Origin: Pseudarthrobacter siccitolerans
Lineage (GTDB): Bacteria; Actinomycetota; Actinomycetes; Actinomycetales; Micrococcaceae
Direction of reading: 5' to 3'
Length of the DNA: 64,000 bases
Assembly: GCF_001046895.1 (NCBI RefSeq)
Contig: NZ_CAQI01000028.1
Coordinates: 1-64,000, forward strand
Shown here: positions 1 through 9,188 of the stretch, one piece after another
How the letters are laid out: every line of letters starts with the position of its first letter
Position numbering within the stretch: the stretch's first letter is position 1
The notes under the pieces: generated by a model
Told to the model about the DNA's origin: nothing
Databases searched by the model: none
The model's input: only the letters and a program-made list of their open reading frames with translations
Position numbers and translations under genes: made by a program

Positions 1-1047
1 GTCATCCTGCTGATCAGCGTGGCCACGGCCGGCATCGGCCTGCTGCCTCCTTACGCGGCCATCGGCGTCGCGGCCCCCATCCTGCTGGTGCTGCTGCGCA
101 TGCTGCAGGGCTTCTCAGTTGGCGGCGAAGCCGCCGGCGCCATGACCTTCCTCGCCGAGCACGCCTCTGAAGGCAAGCGCGGCATCATCACCTCCTACGC
201 GCAGATCGCCTCCTTCGCAGCACTGCTCACCGGCACCCTGGTGGCCTACTCCATGTCGCCGTGGCTTACCCAGGCAGCGATCGACGGCGGCGGGTTCGGT
301 GCCTTCGCCTGGCGCATTCCGTTCCTGGTGGCCATCCCCATGGGCGTCATCGGCTGGTACATCCGCAAAGCGATCAGCGACACCCCGAACTTCGAGAAGC
401 TCAAGGAAGAGGGCGGGCTGTCCAAGAACCCGCTCAAGGAAGCCTTCGCCTCCGCTGAGCACCGCCGCGCCATGCTGCTGGCCCTGTTCATCCCGCTGAT
501 GAACGGCTCCGGCTACTACGTCCTGTTCTCCTACATGCCCACGTTCCTCAAGGGCAAGCAGCTCAACTTCACCATCGGCGAGGCCCTGCTGGTCACCGCC
601 TGCAGCCTGGTGGTCATCTGCATCGCCATCCCGTTCATGGGCGCCCTCTCTGACCGGGTGGGCCGCAAGAAGGTCATCGCCGGTTCCGCCATTGCCATGG
701 CCGTCCTGGGCATCCCGTCCTACGCCCTGATCGCCACGGGCGAGATGGCCCTGGCTATCCTTGGCGCCAGCATCATGGCAGTGGTCTTCGCCGGCCACAC
801 GGCAGTGATCCACATCCTGATCGTGGAACTCTTCCCCACCCGCGTCCGCTACTCCGCCTACGGCCTGGGCTACAACATCTCCTCGGCACTCTTCGGCGGC
901 ACCGCCCCGCTGCTGATGACCTGGCTGATCTCGTCCACCGGCAACATCTACATGCCCGCCTTCTACGCCGTGATCACCGCACTGGGCACGCTCGCCGCCG
1001 TCAGCACGGTGAAGGACCGGGCGCACCTGCCACTCCGCGACGCCTGA
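1..1047 (+). CDS. MFS transporter, metabolite/H+ symporter (MHS) type, 5' end outside the window
   Basis: The reading frame is open from base 1 and ends in TGA at 1047, so the start lies upstream of the window. The visible 348 codons give alternating hydrophobic segments with a GFSVGGE stretch and a later GRKKV loop between membrane segments, both typical of the ProP/ShiA-like MHS branch of the major facilitator superfamily. These carriers import organic acids or polyols together with protons. The gene is the first visible member of a rightward run that continues with four dehydrogenases, so it most likely brings in the sugar acid they oxidise. The substrate itself cannot be read from the sequence. 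Confidence 0.85.
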   Translation, partial: VILLISVATAGIGLLPPYAAIGVAAPILLVLLRMLQGFSVGGEAAGAMTFLAEHASEGKRGIITSYAQIASFAALLTGTLVAYSMSPWLTQAAIDGGGFGAFAWRIPFLVAIPMGVIGWYIRKAISDTPNFEKLKEEGGLSKNPLKEAFASAEHRRAMLLALFIPLMNGSGYYVLFSYMPTFLKGKQLNFTIGEALLVTACSLVVICIAIPFMGALSDRVGRKKVIAGSAIAMAVLGIPSYALIATGEMALAILGASIMAVVFAGHTAVIHILIVELFPTRVRYSAYGLGYNISSALFGGTAPLLMTWLISSTGNIYMPAFYAVITALGTLAAVSTVKDRAHLPLRDA

Positions 1048-1106
1048 CCCTCCCGAAACTTCAACAACCAGTGCAGCCCCGCGCTGCACCCCCATAGGAG
1101 CCATCC

Positions 1107-1856
1107 GTGACTTTTTCTGACTACTCCACCGCCCTCGTCACAGGGGCATCCACCGGGATGGGCGCCGCGATCGCGGAACGCCTGGCCAAGCGCGGACTCA
1201 CCGTGCACGCCGTGGCCCGGAACGAGGACCGCCTGAAGGAACTCGCGGACAAAACCGGGGCAGTGGCCCACGTGGTGGACCTGACGGACACCGCGGCGCT
1301 GACTGCCGCCGTCGGAAGCCTTGAAGTGGACGTCCTGGTGAACTGTGCCGGGGTCTCCCGGCCCGGCAATATCCTGGACTCCAGTGAAGGCGACATCGAC
1401 GAACTCATCGACGTGAACCTCCGCGGTCTGCTGCAGCTGACCCGGCTGGTGCTGCCGGGCATGGTGGAACGCGACCGCGGGCACGTCATCAACGTCAGCT
1501 CCATCGCCGGCACGTACAACTTCTACGGCCACACGGTGTACCACGCCACCAAGGCCGCGGTGCACCAGATCTCCCGCCAGCTCCGCAACGACACCGTGGG
1601 CAAGCGCATCCGGGTCACCGAGATCTGCCCCGGGCGGGTGGAGACGGAGATCTTCGGCCGCAACATGGGCGGCACTCCGGAGGCCATGGAGGAGGCGTGG
1701 AAGACCTACTACGAGGGCTACGAATCGCTTACCACCGATGACATCGTCAACGCCGTGGATTACGCCATCGAAACACCCCGGCACGTAAATGTTGGCATGC
1801 TTGAACTCATGCCCACGTTCCAGGTGCCCGGCGGCCTTACGTTCGACCGGCGCTAG
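1107..1856 (+). CDS. SDR family NAD(P)-dependent oxidoreductase
   Basis: A classical short-chain dehydrogenase of 249 residues. The cofactor-binding TGASTGMG lies near residues 12-19, NCAG near 79-82, Ser131/132 follows, and the catalytic Tyr145-x3-Lys149 pair is intact. It starts at a GTG preceded by AGGAG. It lies 59 bp after the transporter and 42 bp before a 2-hydroxyacid dehydrogenase, in what looks like one operon for sugar-acid oxidation. The family oxidises or reduces alcohol/ketone pairs. Which carbon of which acid is used here is inference from the idnO/idnD-like genes downstream. Confidence 0.85.
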   Translation: MTFSDYSTALVTGASTGMGAAIAERLAKRGLTVHAVARNEDRLKELADKTGAVAHVVDLTDTAALTAAVGSLEVDVLVNCAGVSRPGNILDSSEGDIDELIDVNLRGLLQLTRLVLPGMVERDRGHVINVSSIAGTYNFYGHTVYHATKAAVHQISRQLRNDTVGKRIRVTEICPGRVETEIFGRNMGGTPEAMEEAWKTYYEGYESLTTDDIVNAVDYAIETPRHVNVGMLELMPTFQVPGGLTFDRR

Positions 1857-1898
1857 CCACCGCCCCGCCAACCAGTTCCACCGATTGATAGGTTCCCG

Positions 1899-2843
1899 AT
1901 GCAAACAGTCCGCACCGTCAGCTTCCCCGACCAGCAGCTCCTCGACGATCTCTCACCCCTGCCCGCAGGGCTGCGGGGAGCGGTCTGGGACCTGGAGACG
2001 GAACCCGACGGCGGGACGCTGGCTGAGATCGACGGCGTCATCCTGCCGTACATCGGCGCCGGCGCGGTGCTGGGGTCCCTGTCCAAGGTGGAGCAGCTGA
2101 AGTTCGTCCAGACGCAGTCCACCGGGTACGACGGCGTCATTGAGGCTGCCGGCCCCGCGGCCGGCGTCGCGAATGCCTCCGGAGTCCACGCGGCGGCGAC
2201 GGCGGAGCTCGCGATCGGCCTGATCCTCGCCAAGCTGCGCGGCATCGACCAGGCCGTCCGGGACCAGCAATACGGACTGTGGCGGCCGGAGCGGCGGCAG
2301 TCGCTTGCGGACCGCAAGGTGCTGCTGGTGGGTGTTGGCGGGATCGGGCACGAGATCGCCCGCCGGCTCGAGCCCTTCGAAGTCACCATTACCCGCGTGG
2401 GAAGCTCGGCCCGGACGGATGAGCACGGCCAGGTGCACGCGTCCTCGGAACTGGCCGCGCTCGCCGCCTCGCACGACATCCTGGTATCGGTGCTGCCCCT
2501 GAATGAGCACACCCACCAGCTGATCGGCGAAGAGGTCCTGGCTGCCCTGCCGGACGGCGCCCTGGTGGTGAACGTGGGCCGCGGTTCCGTGGTGGACACC
2601 GCTGCGCTCACCAAGGAAGTCCTCTCCGGACGGCTGCAGTGCGCCATCGACGTGGTTGATCCGGAGCCGCTGCCTGAGGACCACCCGCTCTGGTCTACCA
2701 CCAACGCCCTGATCACCCCGCACGTGGGCGGCAACGCCTCGGCGTTCCAGCCGCGGATCCTGAAACTCCTCCGGAAGCAGCTCGACGCGCTGGCCGCCGG
2801 CAAGACTCCGGCCAACCTCGTCCAGGCAGGTCCGTTCGCATGA
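1899..2843 (+). CDS. D-isomer-specific 2-hydroxyacid dehydrogenase
   Basis: A cytosolic NAD(P)-dependent dehydrogenase of 314 residues. It has a Rossmann GVGGIGHE motif near residues 145-152 and the three catalytic signatures of the family: Arg in NVGRGS, Glu in the DPEPLPEDHP block and His in TPHVGG. Such enzymes interconvert 2-keto and 2-hydroxy acids. In an idonate/ketogluconate operon it could act on 2-keto-gluconate or a related keto acid. Its stop overlaps the ATG of the next gene by four bases (ATGA), which suggests translational coupling. Confidence 0.85.
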   Translation: MQTVRTVSFPDQQLLDDLSPLPAGLRGAVWDLETEPDGGTLAEIDGVILPYIGAGAVLGSLSKVEQLKFVQTQSTGYDGVIEAAGPAAGVANASGVHAAATAELAIGLILAKLRGIDQAVRDQQYGLWRPERRQSLADRKVLLVGVGGIGHEIARRLEPFEVTITRVGSSARTDEHGQVHASSELAALAASHDILVSVLPLNEHTHQLIGEEVLAALPDGALVVNVGRGSVVDTAALTKEVLSGRLQCAIDVVDPEPLPEDHPLWSTTNALITPHVGGNASAFQPRILKLLRKQLDALAAGKTPANLVQAGPFA

Positions 2844-3610
2844 GCTCACTTTTCGACCTGACGGACCGGGTTGCCCTGGTCACCGGTTCCAGCCGCGGGA
2901 TCGGCAACGCGCTGGCAAGGGCATTGGCCGACGCCGGTGCAACAGTTGTGCTGAACGGCGTCAATGAGGAGCGGCTCAAGGACGCCGCGGCGGCGATGGC
3001 TGCCGATTTCCCGCCCGGGCGGGTGCACAGCGTGGCCTTCGATGTCACGAGTGACGCCGAGGCGGCCCGAGGTGTTGCCTGGGTGGAAGAGCAAGTGGGG
3101 CCGCTGGAGATCCTGGTGAACAACGCCGGGATCCAGCACCGGGTGCCCATGCTGGACCTGGATGTGAAGGACTGGGAACGGGTGATTTCCACCGACCTGA
3201 CCAGCGCGTTCCTGGTGGGCCGGGAGGCGGCCCGCTTCATGATCCCGCGCGGGCACGGCAAGATCATCAACATCTGCTCGGTCCAGACGGACCTGGCCCG
3301 CCCCACCATCGCACCCTACATTGCGGCGAAGGGCGGGCTGCGGAACCTGACCCGCGCCATGACCGCGGAGTGGGCGGCGTCCGGGCTGCAGATCAACGGC
3401 ATCGCGCCGGGCTACATCCACACCGAGATGACGCAGAACCTGGTGGACGACGAACAGTTCAATTCCTGGATCCTGGGCCGCACCCCGGCCAACCGGTGGG
3501 GAACCGTGCGGGACCTCGCCGGCCCTGCCGTGTGGCTGGCTTCCAGCGGGTCTGACTTCGTGAACGGCCAGACCATCTTCATCGACGGCGGAATGACGGT
3601 GGTGGTCTGA
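2840..3610 (+). CDS. idnO: SDR, gluconate 5-dehydrogenase-like (IdnO type)
   Basis: An SDR of 256 residues with TGSSRGIG at 15-22, NNAG at 94-97, Ser147 and the Tyr160-x3-Lys164 pair. Length and sequence fit gluconate 5-dehydrogenases, which reduce 5-keto-D-gluconate to D-gluconate. The start overlaps the preceding stop, and the stop TGA shares its A with the ATG of the idnD-like gene. This tight IdnO/IdnD pairing is the main reason for naming it. 2-deoxy-gluconate dehydrogenases are close relatives, so the exact substrate is not certain. Confidence 0.7.
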   Translation: MSSLFDLTDRVALVTGSSRGIGNALARALADAGATVVLNGVNEERLKDAAAAMAADFPPGRVHSVAFDVTSDAEAARGVAWVEEQVGPLEILVNNAGIQHRVPMLDLDVKDWERVISTDLTSAFLVGREAARFMIPRGHGKIINICSVQTDLARPTIAPYIAAKGGLRNLTRAMTAEWAASGLQINGIAPGYIHTEMTQNLVDDEQFNSWILGRTPANRWGTVRDLAGPAVWLASSGSDFVNGQTIFIDGGMTVVV

Positions 3611-4671
3611 TGTCCCTGGATACAGCACTCCCCATCACCGGCCCGGCTGTAGTGGCCCATGCCGCCAACGATCTGCGGATTGATGAACTGACCCTGGCCG
3701 CTCCGGCCCCGGACGAGGCCGTGATCGAGGTGCACTACGGCGGCATCTGCGGCTCGGACCTGCACTACTGGCTGCACGGCGCCGCCGGCGAATCCATCCT
3801 GAAGGCACCGCTGGTGCTGGGCCACGAGATTTCAGGGACTGTGGTCCGTGCCGCTGCTGACGGAACCGGCCCGGCCGCGGGCACACCGGTGGCGGTCCAC
3901 CCGGCAACCCCCGGCCCCGGCGCTGCCCGCTATCCGGAGGACCGGCCCAACCTTTCGCCTGGCTGCACGTACCTGGGCAGCGCCGCACGGTTCCCGCACA
4001 AGGACGGCGCGTTCAGCCGGTACGTGAACCTGCCCACGCGGATGCTGCGGACGCTGCCGGGCAGCATCGACCTGCGCACTGCCGCTCTGATCGAACCGGC
4101 CTCCGTGGCCTGGCATGCGGTGGCGAGGGCCGGGGACGTGGCGGGAAAGTCCGCGCTGGTGATCGGCAGCGGCCCCATCGGCGCGCTCGCCGTCGCCGTC
4201 CTGAAGCGGGCCGGCGCAAGCCATATCACCGCCGTCGATATGCACAACAAGCCGCTGGAAATCGCCAAAGCCGTGGGGGCGGACCAGGTGATCACCGCCG
4301 GTGACGCCCAGGCGATCGCCGCCGTCGAGGCCGACGTCGTGATTGAATCCTCCGGCAACCACCATGGCCTGGCGGCCGCCATCCAGGGCGCCACCCGCGG
4401 CGGGACGGTGGTGATGGTGGGGCTGCTGCCCACCGGGCCGCAACCGGTGCTGATCTCCCTGGCAATTACCCGGGAGCTTGAGCTGAAGGGCTCGTTCCGG
4501 TTCAACGACGAGATCGACGACGTCATCGCCGCCCTCGCCGACGGCTCGCTGCACATCGAGCCCGTCATCACGCACGAATACCGGGTGGAGGACGCGCTCG
4601 AGGCCTTCGGCGTAGCCCGGAACTCCGCGGAATCCGGGAAGGTCCTGCTTAGCTTCGGCGCCAAGGCCTAG
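3610..4671 (+). CDS. idnD: L-idonate 5-dehydrogenase-like MDR alcohol dehydrogenase
   Basis: A medium-chain dehydrogenase of 353 residues. The N-terminal GroES-like part carries the catalytic zinc ligands (Cys in GGICGSDLH, His-Glu in GHEISG), and the Rossmann part has GSGPIG. The family oxidises L-idonate to 5-ketogluconate with NAD(P). The loop that normally holds the four structural-zinc cysteines (near residues 98-118) is eroded here: only one Cys remains and Pro, Gly and Ala replace the others. The following GSA-R-PHxxGAF stretch still matches IdnD. It is the last gene of the operon and is followed by a strong terminator. Confidence 0.72.
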   Translation: MSLDTALPITGPAVVAHAANDLRIDELTLAAPAPDEAVIEVHYGGICGSDLHYWLHGAAGESILKAPLVLGHEISGTVVRAAADGTGPAAGTPVAVHPATPGPGAARYPEDRPNLSPGCTYLGSAARFPHKDGAFSRYVNLPTRMLRTLPGSIDLRTAALIEPASVAWHAVARAGDVAGKSALVIGSGPIGALAVAVLKRAGASHITAVDMHNKPLEIAKAVGADQVITAGDAQAIAAVEADVVIESSGNHHGLAAAIQGATRGGTVVMVGLLPTGPQPVLISLAITRELELKGSFRFNDEIDDVIAALADGSLHIEPVITHEYRVEDALEAFGVARNSAESGKVLLSFGAKA

Positions 4672-4675
4672 GAAG

Positions 4676-4721
4676 CATAAAAGCCCAGCTACCGGACACT
4701 CCCGGCAGTTGGGCTTTTATG
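4676..4721. terminator. Bidirectional terminator between idnD and mmsB
   Basis: Near-perfect 15-bp inverted repeat (CATAAAAGCCCAGCT with AGTTGGGCTTTTATG) and a 16-base loop. The arms carry A-runs on the left and T-runs on the right, so it can stop transcription from both converging operons. Confidence 0.85.
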
Positions 4722-4726
4722 TGGCG

Positions 4727-6019
4727 TCAGACGGATTCGGAGGCCTTTGCCGGAACCGGAGCGGCTGGCTCCTTAGGTGCCGCTGCCTCAGTGGTGGCCG
4801 GGGGAACCGGCTTCTTCTTGAAGCGGCTGGTGATGCTGGTGCCGCCGCCGGTGCGGTTCTTGTTGAAGATGTCGAACCCTACGGCGAGCAGGAGGACCAG
4901 GCCCTTGATGAGCTGCTGGTAGTCGGTGCCGAGGCCCAGGATGGACATGCCGTTGTTCAGCACGCCCATGATGAGGCCACCGATCATGGCGCCGGCCACT
5001 GTGCCGATGCCGCCCTGGACCGCAGCGCCGCCAATGAACGCAGCGGCGATGGAGTCCAGTTCGAAGCCTGTGCCGCCGGCCGGTTGGGCCGAGTTGAGCC
5101 GGGCGGTGAACACCAGGCCGGCCAAGGCTGCCAGGACGCCCATGTTGACGAAGAGCCGGAACGTAACGGCTTTGGTCTTGACGCCGGACAGTTCGGCGGC
5201 GTGCAGGTTTCCGCCGATGGCGTAGGTGTGCCGGCCGAAGACGCTGTTATTCATCAGTGCGGTGTAGGCGATCACCAGGACGGCCAGCACAATCAGGACG
5301 ATCGGCGTACCGCGGTAGCTGGCCAGCAGGAACGTGATGATCAGCATAAGGAGGGCGATGAAGGTGGTCTTGGTGGCAAACCAGGCCATCGGCTCGTTCT
5401 CGAGATCGAACTTCCGCCGGATCCGGCGTTCCTTGAGCGCCTGGATGAGCAGCGCCACTGTGGCGCCCACGCCAAGGATGACCGTCAGCCATTCCAGCAC
5501 CGAGTTGCCGCCGGAGATGTCCGGAAGGAAGCCGCCGCCCAAAGCCCGGAGCTCTGCGGGGAACGGGGTGATCTGCTGGTTCTTTAGTGTGATCAGGGTA
5601 AGGCCGCGGAAGATTAGCATGCCCGCCAGCGTGACGATGAAGGCCGGGATCCCCACGTAGGCGATCCAGTAACCCTGCCAGGCGCCAACGAGCGCTCCCA
5701 CCAGGAGGCAGGCGGGGATGGCGAGCCACCAGGCCCAGCCCCAGTGCACAATCATCACGCCGGCAACCGCCCCGATGAACCCGGCGATCGAACCCACCGA
5801 TAGATCGATATGGCCGGCGATGATGACCATAACCATGCCAATGGCGAGGATGAGGATGTAGCTGTTCTGGACCACCAGGTTGGTGACGTTTTGGGGTTCC
5901 AGGAGGATGCCGTTGGTCAAAACCTGGAACAGCAGGACGATCAGGATCAGGGCAACGAAGATGCCAACCTGCCGCAGGCGGCTTGTCAGGAAGCCGAGCG
6001 ATTCTCGTAAGGCGGACAT
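4727..6019 (-). CDS. mmsB: Multiple monosaccharide ABC transporter permease
   Basis: A polytopic inner membrane protein of 430 residues with about ten hydrophobic segments. It belongs to the BPD_transp_2 permease family (RbsC/XylH/GguB type), recognisable from the AGHIDLSVGS signature near residue 66. It forms the channel of a sugar importer with the ATPase and binding protein encoded upstream on the same strand; only three bases separate it from mmsA. The last 40 residues form an Ala/Pro/Lys-rich cytoplasmic tail. Members of this branch carry xylose, arabinose, glucose or galactose. The actual sugar is not readable here. Confidence 0.9.
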   Translation of the reverse strand: MSALRESLGFLTSRLRQVGIFVALILIVLLFQVLTNGILLEPQNVTNLVVQNSYILILAIGMVMVIIAGHIDLSVGSIAGFIGAVAGVMIVHWGWAWWLAIPACLLVGALVGAWQGYWIAYVGIPAFIVTLAGMLIFRGLTLITLKNQQITPFPAELRALGGGFLPDISGGNSVLEWLTVILGVGATVALLIQALKERRIRRKFDLENEPMAWFATKTTFIALLMLIITFLLASYRGTPIVLIVLAVLVIAYTALMNNSVFGRHTYAIGGNLHAAELSGVKTKAVTFRLFVNMGVLAALAGLVFTARLNSAQPAGGTGFELDSIAAAFIGGAAVQGGIGTVAGAMIGGLIMGVLNNGMSILGLGTDYQQLIKGLVLLLAVGFDIFNKNRTGGGTSITSRFKKKPVPPATTEAAAPKEPAAPVPAKASESV

Positions 6020-6022
6020 GTC

Positions 6023-7552
6023 CTATTCCTTCTCTTTGGTCATGTAGTGCATGAGGGTTTCCTGGGATGCTTCGGCGATGGGAACCTCGCCAGTGACGTG
6101 GCCGGCTGAGAGGGTGTAGATCCGGTCGCAGATGCCGAGGAGTTCAGGCAGTTCGGAGGAAATAACGATCACCGCTTTTCCCTCGGCCGCCAGCTTGGCA
6201 ATGATGGTGTAGATCTCGAATTTCGCGCCGACGTCGATACCCCGCGTGGGTTCGTCGAGGATCAGGACGTCCGGGTCCGAGAACATCCACTTGCTGAGCA
6301 CCACTTTTTGCTGGTTTCCGCCGGACAGTTTCCCGGTGATGGCGGCCACCGACGGCGCCTTGATGTTCATGCTCTTCCGGTAGCCGTTGGCGACGATGGT
6401 TTCCTGGTTCTTGTCCACCCAGCCGCCCTTGACCAGCTTCCGCAGGGCCGCCATGGAGATATTCCGCTTGATGTCCTCGATGAGGTTCAGGCCGTAGAGC
6501 TTCCGGTCTTCGGTGGCGTACGCGATGCCGTTCTCGATTGCATGGGACACGGTGGACGTGTTGATTTCCTTGCCGTACTTGTAGACCTTCCCGGACATCG
6601 CGGTCCCGTAGGTGCGCCCGAAAACGCTCATGGCCAGCTCGGTCCTGCCTGCGCCCATCAGGCCCGCGAGGCCAACCACTTCGCCCTTGCGGACGGACAG
6701 GCTCGCGTTGTGCACCACCATCCGGGAGTGGTCCTGGGGATGCCTGACGGACCAGTCCTCGATCCGGAGGACTTCCTCGCCGATCTGGGGGTTCCTGTCC
6801 GGGTAGAGGCTTTCCAGGTCCCGGCCCACCATCCCGCGGATGATCCGTTCCTGGGTGATCTGGCCTTCATCCAGGCGAAGGGTCTCGATGGTTTTGCCGT
6901 CGCGGATGATGGTGACGGCGTCCGCCACCTTGCGGATTTCGTTGAGCTTGTGGCTGATGATGATGCTGGTGATGCCCTGGCCCTTCAGGTGGAGTATCAG
7001 GTCCAGCAGGTGTCCGGAATCCTCGTCGTTGAGGGCCGCAGTGGGCTCGTCCAGGATGAGGAGCTTGACTTCCTTCGACAGTGCCTTGGCGATTTCCACC
7101 AGTTGCTGCTTGCCCACGCTGATGTGCTGGACCGGAGTCACCGGGTTTTCGTCCAGGCCCACCCGGGCCAGCAGTTTCGCGGCCTCCAGGTTTGTTTTCC
7201 GCCAGTCCACCCAGCCGTTCTTTGCCTGCTCGTTCCCGAGATAGATGTTCTCGGCGATCGAAAGGTAGGGGCTCAGGGCGAGTTCCTGGTGGATGATGAC
7301 GATCCCGCGCTTCTCGCTGTCATTGATCCCGGCGAAGTTGCAGGGCTCGTTTTCGAAGAGGATCTCACCGTCGAAGGAGTTGTGCGGGTAAACGCCGGAC
7401 AGCACCTTCATGAGGGTGGACTTTCCCGCGCCGTTCTCACCGCAGATGGCGTGTACCTCGCCCCGGTTGACGTCCAGGGTGACGTCCTGGAGGGCTTTCA
7501 CGCCCGGAAAGGTTTTGGTGATTCCCCGCATTTGGAGAATGGGTGTGTTCAT
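6023..7552 (-). CDS. mmsA: Multiple monosaccharide ABC transporter ATP-binding protein
   Basis: A 509-residue tandem ATPase of the sugar importer. The first half has Walker A GENGAGKS, signature ISVGKQQ and Walker B LLILDEPT. The second half has the usual degenerate GLMGAGRT Walker A, the signature LSGGNQQK and Walker [11 protein letters not shown]. Duplicated halves with a weak second P-loop are typical of RbsA/XylG/GguA proteins. I chose the ATG at 7552; an upstream in-frame extension runs through the hairpin leader and is unlikely to be translated. It sits between the binding-protein gene and mmsB. Confidence 0.9.
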   Translation of the reverse strand: MNTPILQMRGITKTFPGVKALQDVTLDVNRGEVHAICGENGAGKSTLMKVLSGVYPHNSFDGEILFENEPCNFAGINDSEKRGIVIIHQELALSPYLSIAENIYLGNEQAKNGWVDWRKTNLEAAKLLARVGLDENPVTPVQHISVGKQQLVEIAKALSKEVKLLILDEPTAALNDEDSGHLLDLILHLKGQGITSIIISHKLNEIRKVADAVTIIRDGKTIETLRLDEGQITQERIIRGMVGRDLESLYPDRNPQIGEEVLRIEDWSVRHPQDHSRMVVHNASLSVRKGEVVGLAGLMGAGRTELAMSVFGRTYGTAMSGKVYKYGKEINTSTVSHAIENGIAYATEDRKLYGLNLIEDIKRNISMAALRKLVKGGWVDKNQETIVANGYRKSMNIKAPSVAAITGKLSGGNQQKVVLSKWMFSDPDVLILDEPTRGIDVGAKFEIYTIIAKLAAEGKAVIVISSELPELLGICDRIYTLSAGHVTGEVPIAEASQETLMHYMTKEKE

Positions 7553-7618
7553 CGTCAATTCCCACTGACTGGTTGAAAAACTTGACCGGCCTGCGGCTGC
7601 AGGGGTCCTACGGGAAGG

Positions 7619-7653
7619 GGTTGCGGCCAGGCCGGGATGGCCTGGCCGCAACC
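7619..7653 (-). terminator. Attenuator-like hairpin between chvE and mmsA
   Basis: Perfect 15-bp arms (GGTTGCGGCCAGGCC and its complement) around a 5-base loop, starting 12 bases after the binding-protein stop and 67 bases before mmsA. There is no long U-tract. Such intercistronic hairpins usually protect or partly terminate the transcript, so that the binding protein is made in excess over the ATPase and permease. Confidence 0.65.
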
Positions 7654-7664
7654 GACGCAGATGG

Positions 7665-8795
7665 TTACTTGACGTCGGCGTCTGTGTAGTAGCCCGAGTC
7701 GATGAGTTCCTTCTTGTAGTTGTCCGCCGTGATGATCACGGACTTGAGCAGGTACGCGGGAACTACCTTGACCTTGTTGTCGTAGGTCTTGGTGTCGTTG
7801 ACCTCAGGCTCCTGGCCCTTCAGGACGGCGTCAACCATCTTTACGGCCTGGGAACCCAGCTGGCGGGTGTCCTTGAAGATGGTGGAGTACTGCTCGCCGG
7901 CGATGATGGACTTCACGGAGCCCTTCTCCGCATCCTGGCCGGTGACAACCGGCAGGTCGCCCTTGCCGTAGCCGCCGGTGCTGGTCAGTGCAGAGATGAT
8001 GCCGATGGAGAGGCCGTCATAAGGCGAGAGCACGCCGTCGAGCTTGGTGCCGGAGCTGTAGGCGGCCGTGAGGATGTCCTCCATGCGCTTCTGCGCAACG
8101 GGGGCCTGCCAGCGCAGGATGGCTGCCTGCTCGAATTTGGTCTGGCCGCTGGGCACCTTGAGGGTGCCGGCATCCATGTACGGCTTCAGGGTGTCCATGG
8201 CGCCGGTCCAGAAGAAGTTGGCGTTGTTGTCATCCGGGCTGCCGGCGAAAAGCTCGATGTTGAACGGGCCCTTGCCGTCCACCTTTTTCCCGCTGGCGTC
8301 CACGAGGCCAAGCCCGGTCAGCAGGGACGTAGCCTGCTGCACACCCACCGTGTAGTTGTCGAACGTGGTGTAGTAGTCAACGTTCGGGGTGCCGTTGATC
8401 AGCCGGTCGTAAGCGATGACCTTGACGTTCTGTTCCTTAGCCTTGGCAAGGACGTCGGTCAGGGTGGTGCCGTCGATGGCGGCAATGATCAGCGCCTTGG
8501 CTCCCTTGGTGAGCATGTTTTCGATCTGCGATACCTGGGTGGGGATGTCGTCGTTGGCGAACTGCAGGTCGGTCTTGTAGCCCAGTTCCTTCAAGGACTT
8601 TTCCACGTTCCCGCCATCGGCGATCCAGCGTTCGGAAGTCTGCGTGGGCATCGAGATGCCCACCAGGGAGTCGCTGGGATTGGCCGAGGCCCCGGCCCCG
8701 GATTCAGTCGCTCCGCCCCGGGAGCCGCAACCTGTGGCACCCACAGTGACTGCGAGGGCGACTGCAACGGCGCCCAGGAGTTTCCTAATTCTCAC
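7665..8795 (-). CDS. chvE: Multiple monosaccharide ABC transporter substrate-binding lipoprotein
   Basis: A 376-residue periplasmic-binding protein of the ChvE/XylF type. The N-terminus has a basic-hydrophobic signal peptide ending in GATGC, so Cys24 is the probable lipid anchor. A low-complexity Ser/Gly/Ala linker follows, and then the type I sugar-binding fold. I chose a GTG start at 8795 because AAGGAG lies six bases before it and the signal peptide begins there. It is the first gene of the leftward operon behind a LacI-type operator. ChvE proteins bind aldoses; the ligand is unknown. Confidence 0.88.
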   Translation of the reverse strand: MRIRKLLGAVAVALAVTVGATGCGSRGGATESGAGASANPSDSLVGISMPTQTSERWIADGGNVEKSLKELGYKTDLQFANDDIPTQVSQIENMLTKGAKALIIAAIDGTTLTDVLAKAKEQNVKVIAYDRLINGTPNVDYYTTFDNYTVGVQQATSLLTGLGLVDASGKKVDGKGPFNIELFAGSPDDNNANFFWTGAMDTLKPYMDAGTLKVPSGQTKFEQAAILRWQAPVAQKRMEDILTAAYSSGTKLDGVLSPYDGLSIGIISALTSTGGYGKGDLPVVTGQDAEKGSVKSIIAGEQYSTIFKDTRQLGSQAVKMVDAVLKGQEPEVNDTKTYDNKVKVVPAYLLKSVIITADNYKKELIDSGYYTDADVK

Positions 8796-8979
8796 AACTT
8801 TCTCCTTCCGCGGAGGTTGTCCGCGAAGTGGTGCTGGGCCGGTAAGCATCTGCGCTTGCCGGCAGGTAATGCAATAAGGGGTGGGGCTTTGAAAGCCGGA
8901 CCCGCGGTTCGGGAACTCGGAAGGAGCGGTCTGCCCGGCGGTGCAGGAGGCACTCCAGGACAGTCCGCCTTTATTTACT

Positions 8980-9026
8980 TGTTAGCGCTAACAGGAAACG
9001 GTACGTCAGTGTCAATTGTGAGTCAA
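8980..9026 (-). promoter_or_regulatory. Promoter with LacI/GalR-type operator ahead of chvE
   Basis: On the minus strand TTGACT (9021-9026) and TACCGT (8998-9003) are separated by 17 bases, a plausible -35/-10 pair. Immediately downstream is the perfect palindrome TGTTAGCGCTAACA (8980-8993), which has the central CG and arm pattern of LacI/GalR family sites and would cover the transcription start. No LacI regulator gene is in this window. In the rest of the 394-bp gap between chvE and the TetR gene I see only the hairpin listed next and no convincing gene. Confidence 0.7.
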
Positions 9027-9054
9027 GTCACTAGGGTATAGGGCATCCGGCAAA

Positions 9055-9085
9055 GGCGGGCCAAGCAGCGGAGCTATGGCCCGCC
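9055..9085 (-). terminator. Hairpin downstream of the TetR gene
   Basis: Eight-base-pair arms GGCGGGCC/GGCCCGCC around a 15-base loop, about 100 bases after the TetR stop. It has no U-run, so it is a moderate terminator candidate separating the TetR transcript from the chvE promoter. Confidence 0.4.
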
Positions 9086-9188
9086 CTGGGCTACTCGAAG
9101 CTTAACGGAAGAGTCGCGACGGCGGATCATGACGATCTGGCCGTTCGGCGGTTCGTGGATCGTCGGGGCGCCCGAGCAGGGTGCCGAG

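Noticed and set aside
9086..9188. Possible remnant of a regulator or enzyme gene 3' end after TetR (a stretch readable as NGQIVMIRRRDSS on the minus strand)
   Set aside because: No start, no stop in a sensible place and no family match. It is more likely intergenic sequence.
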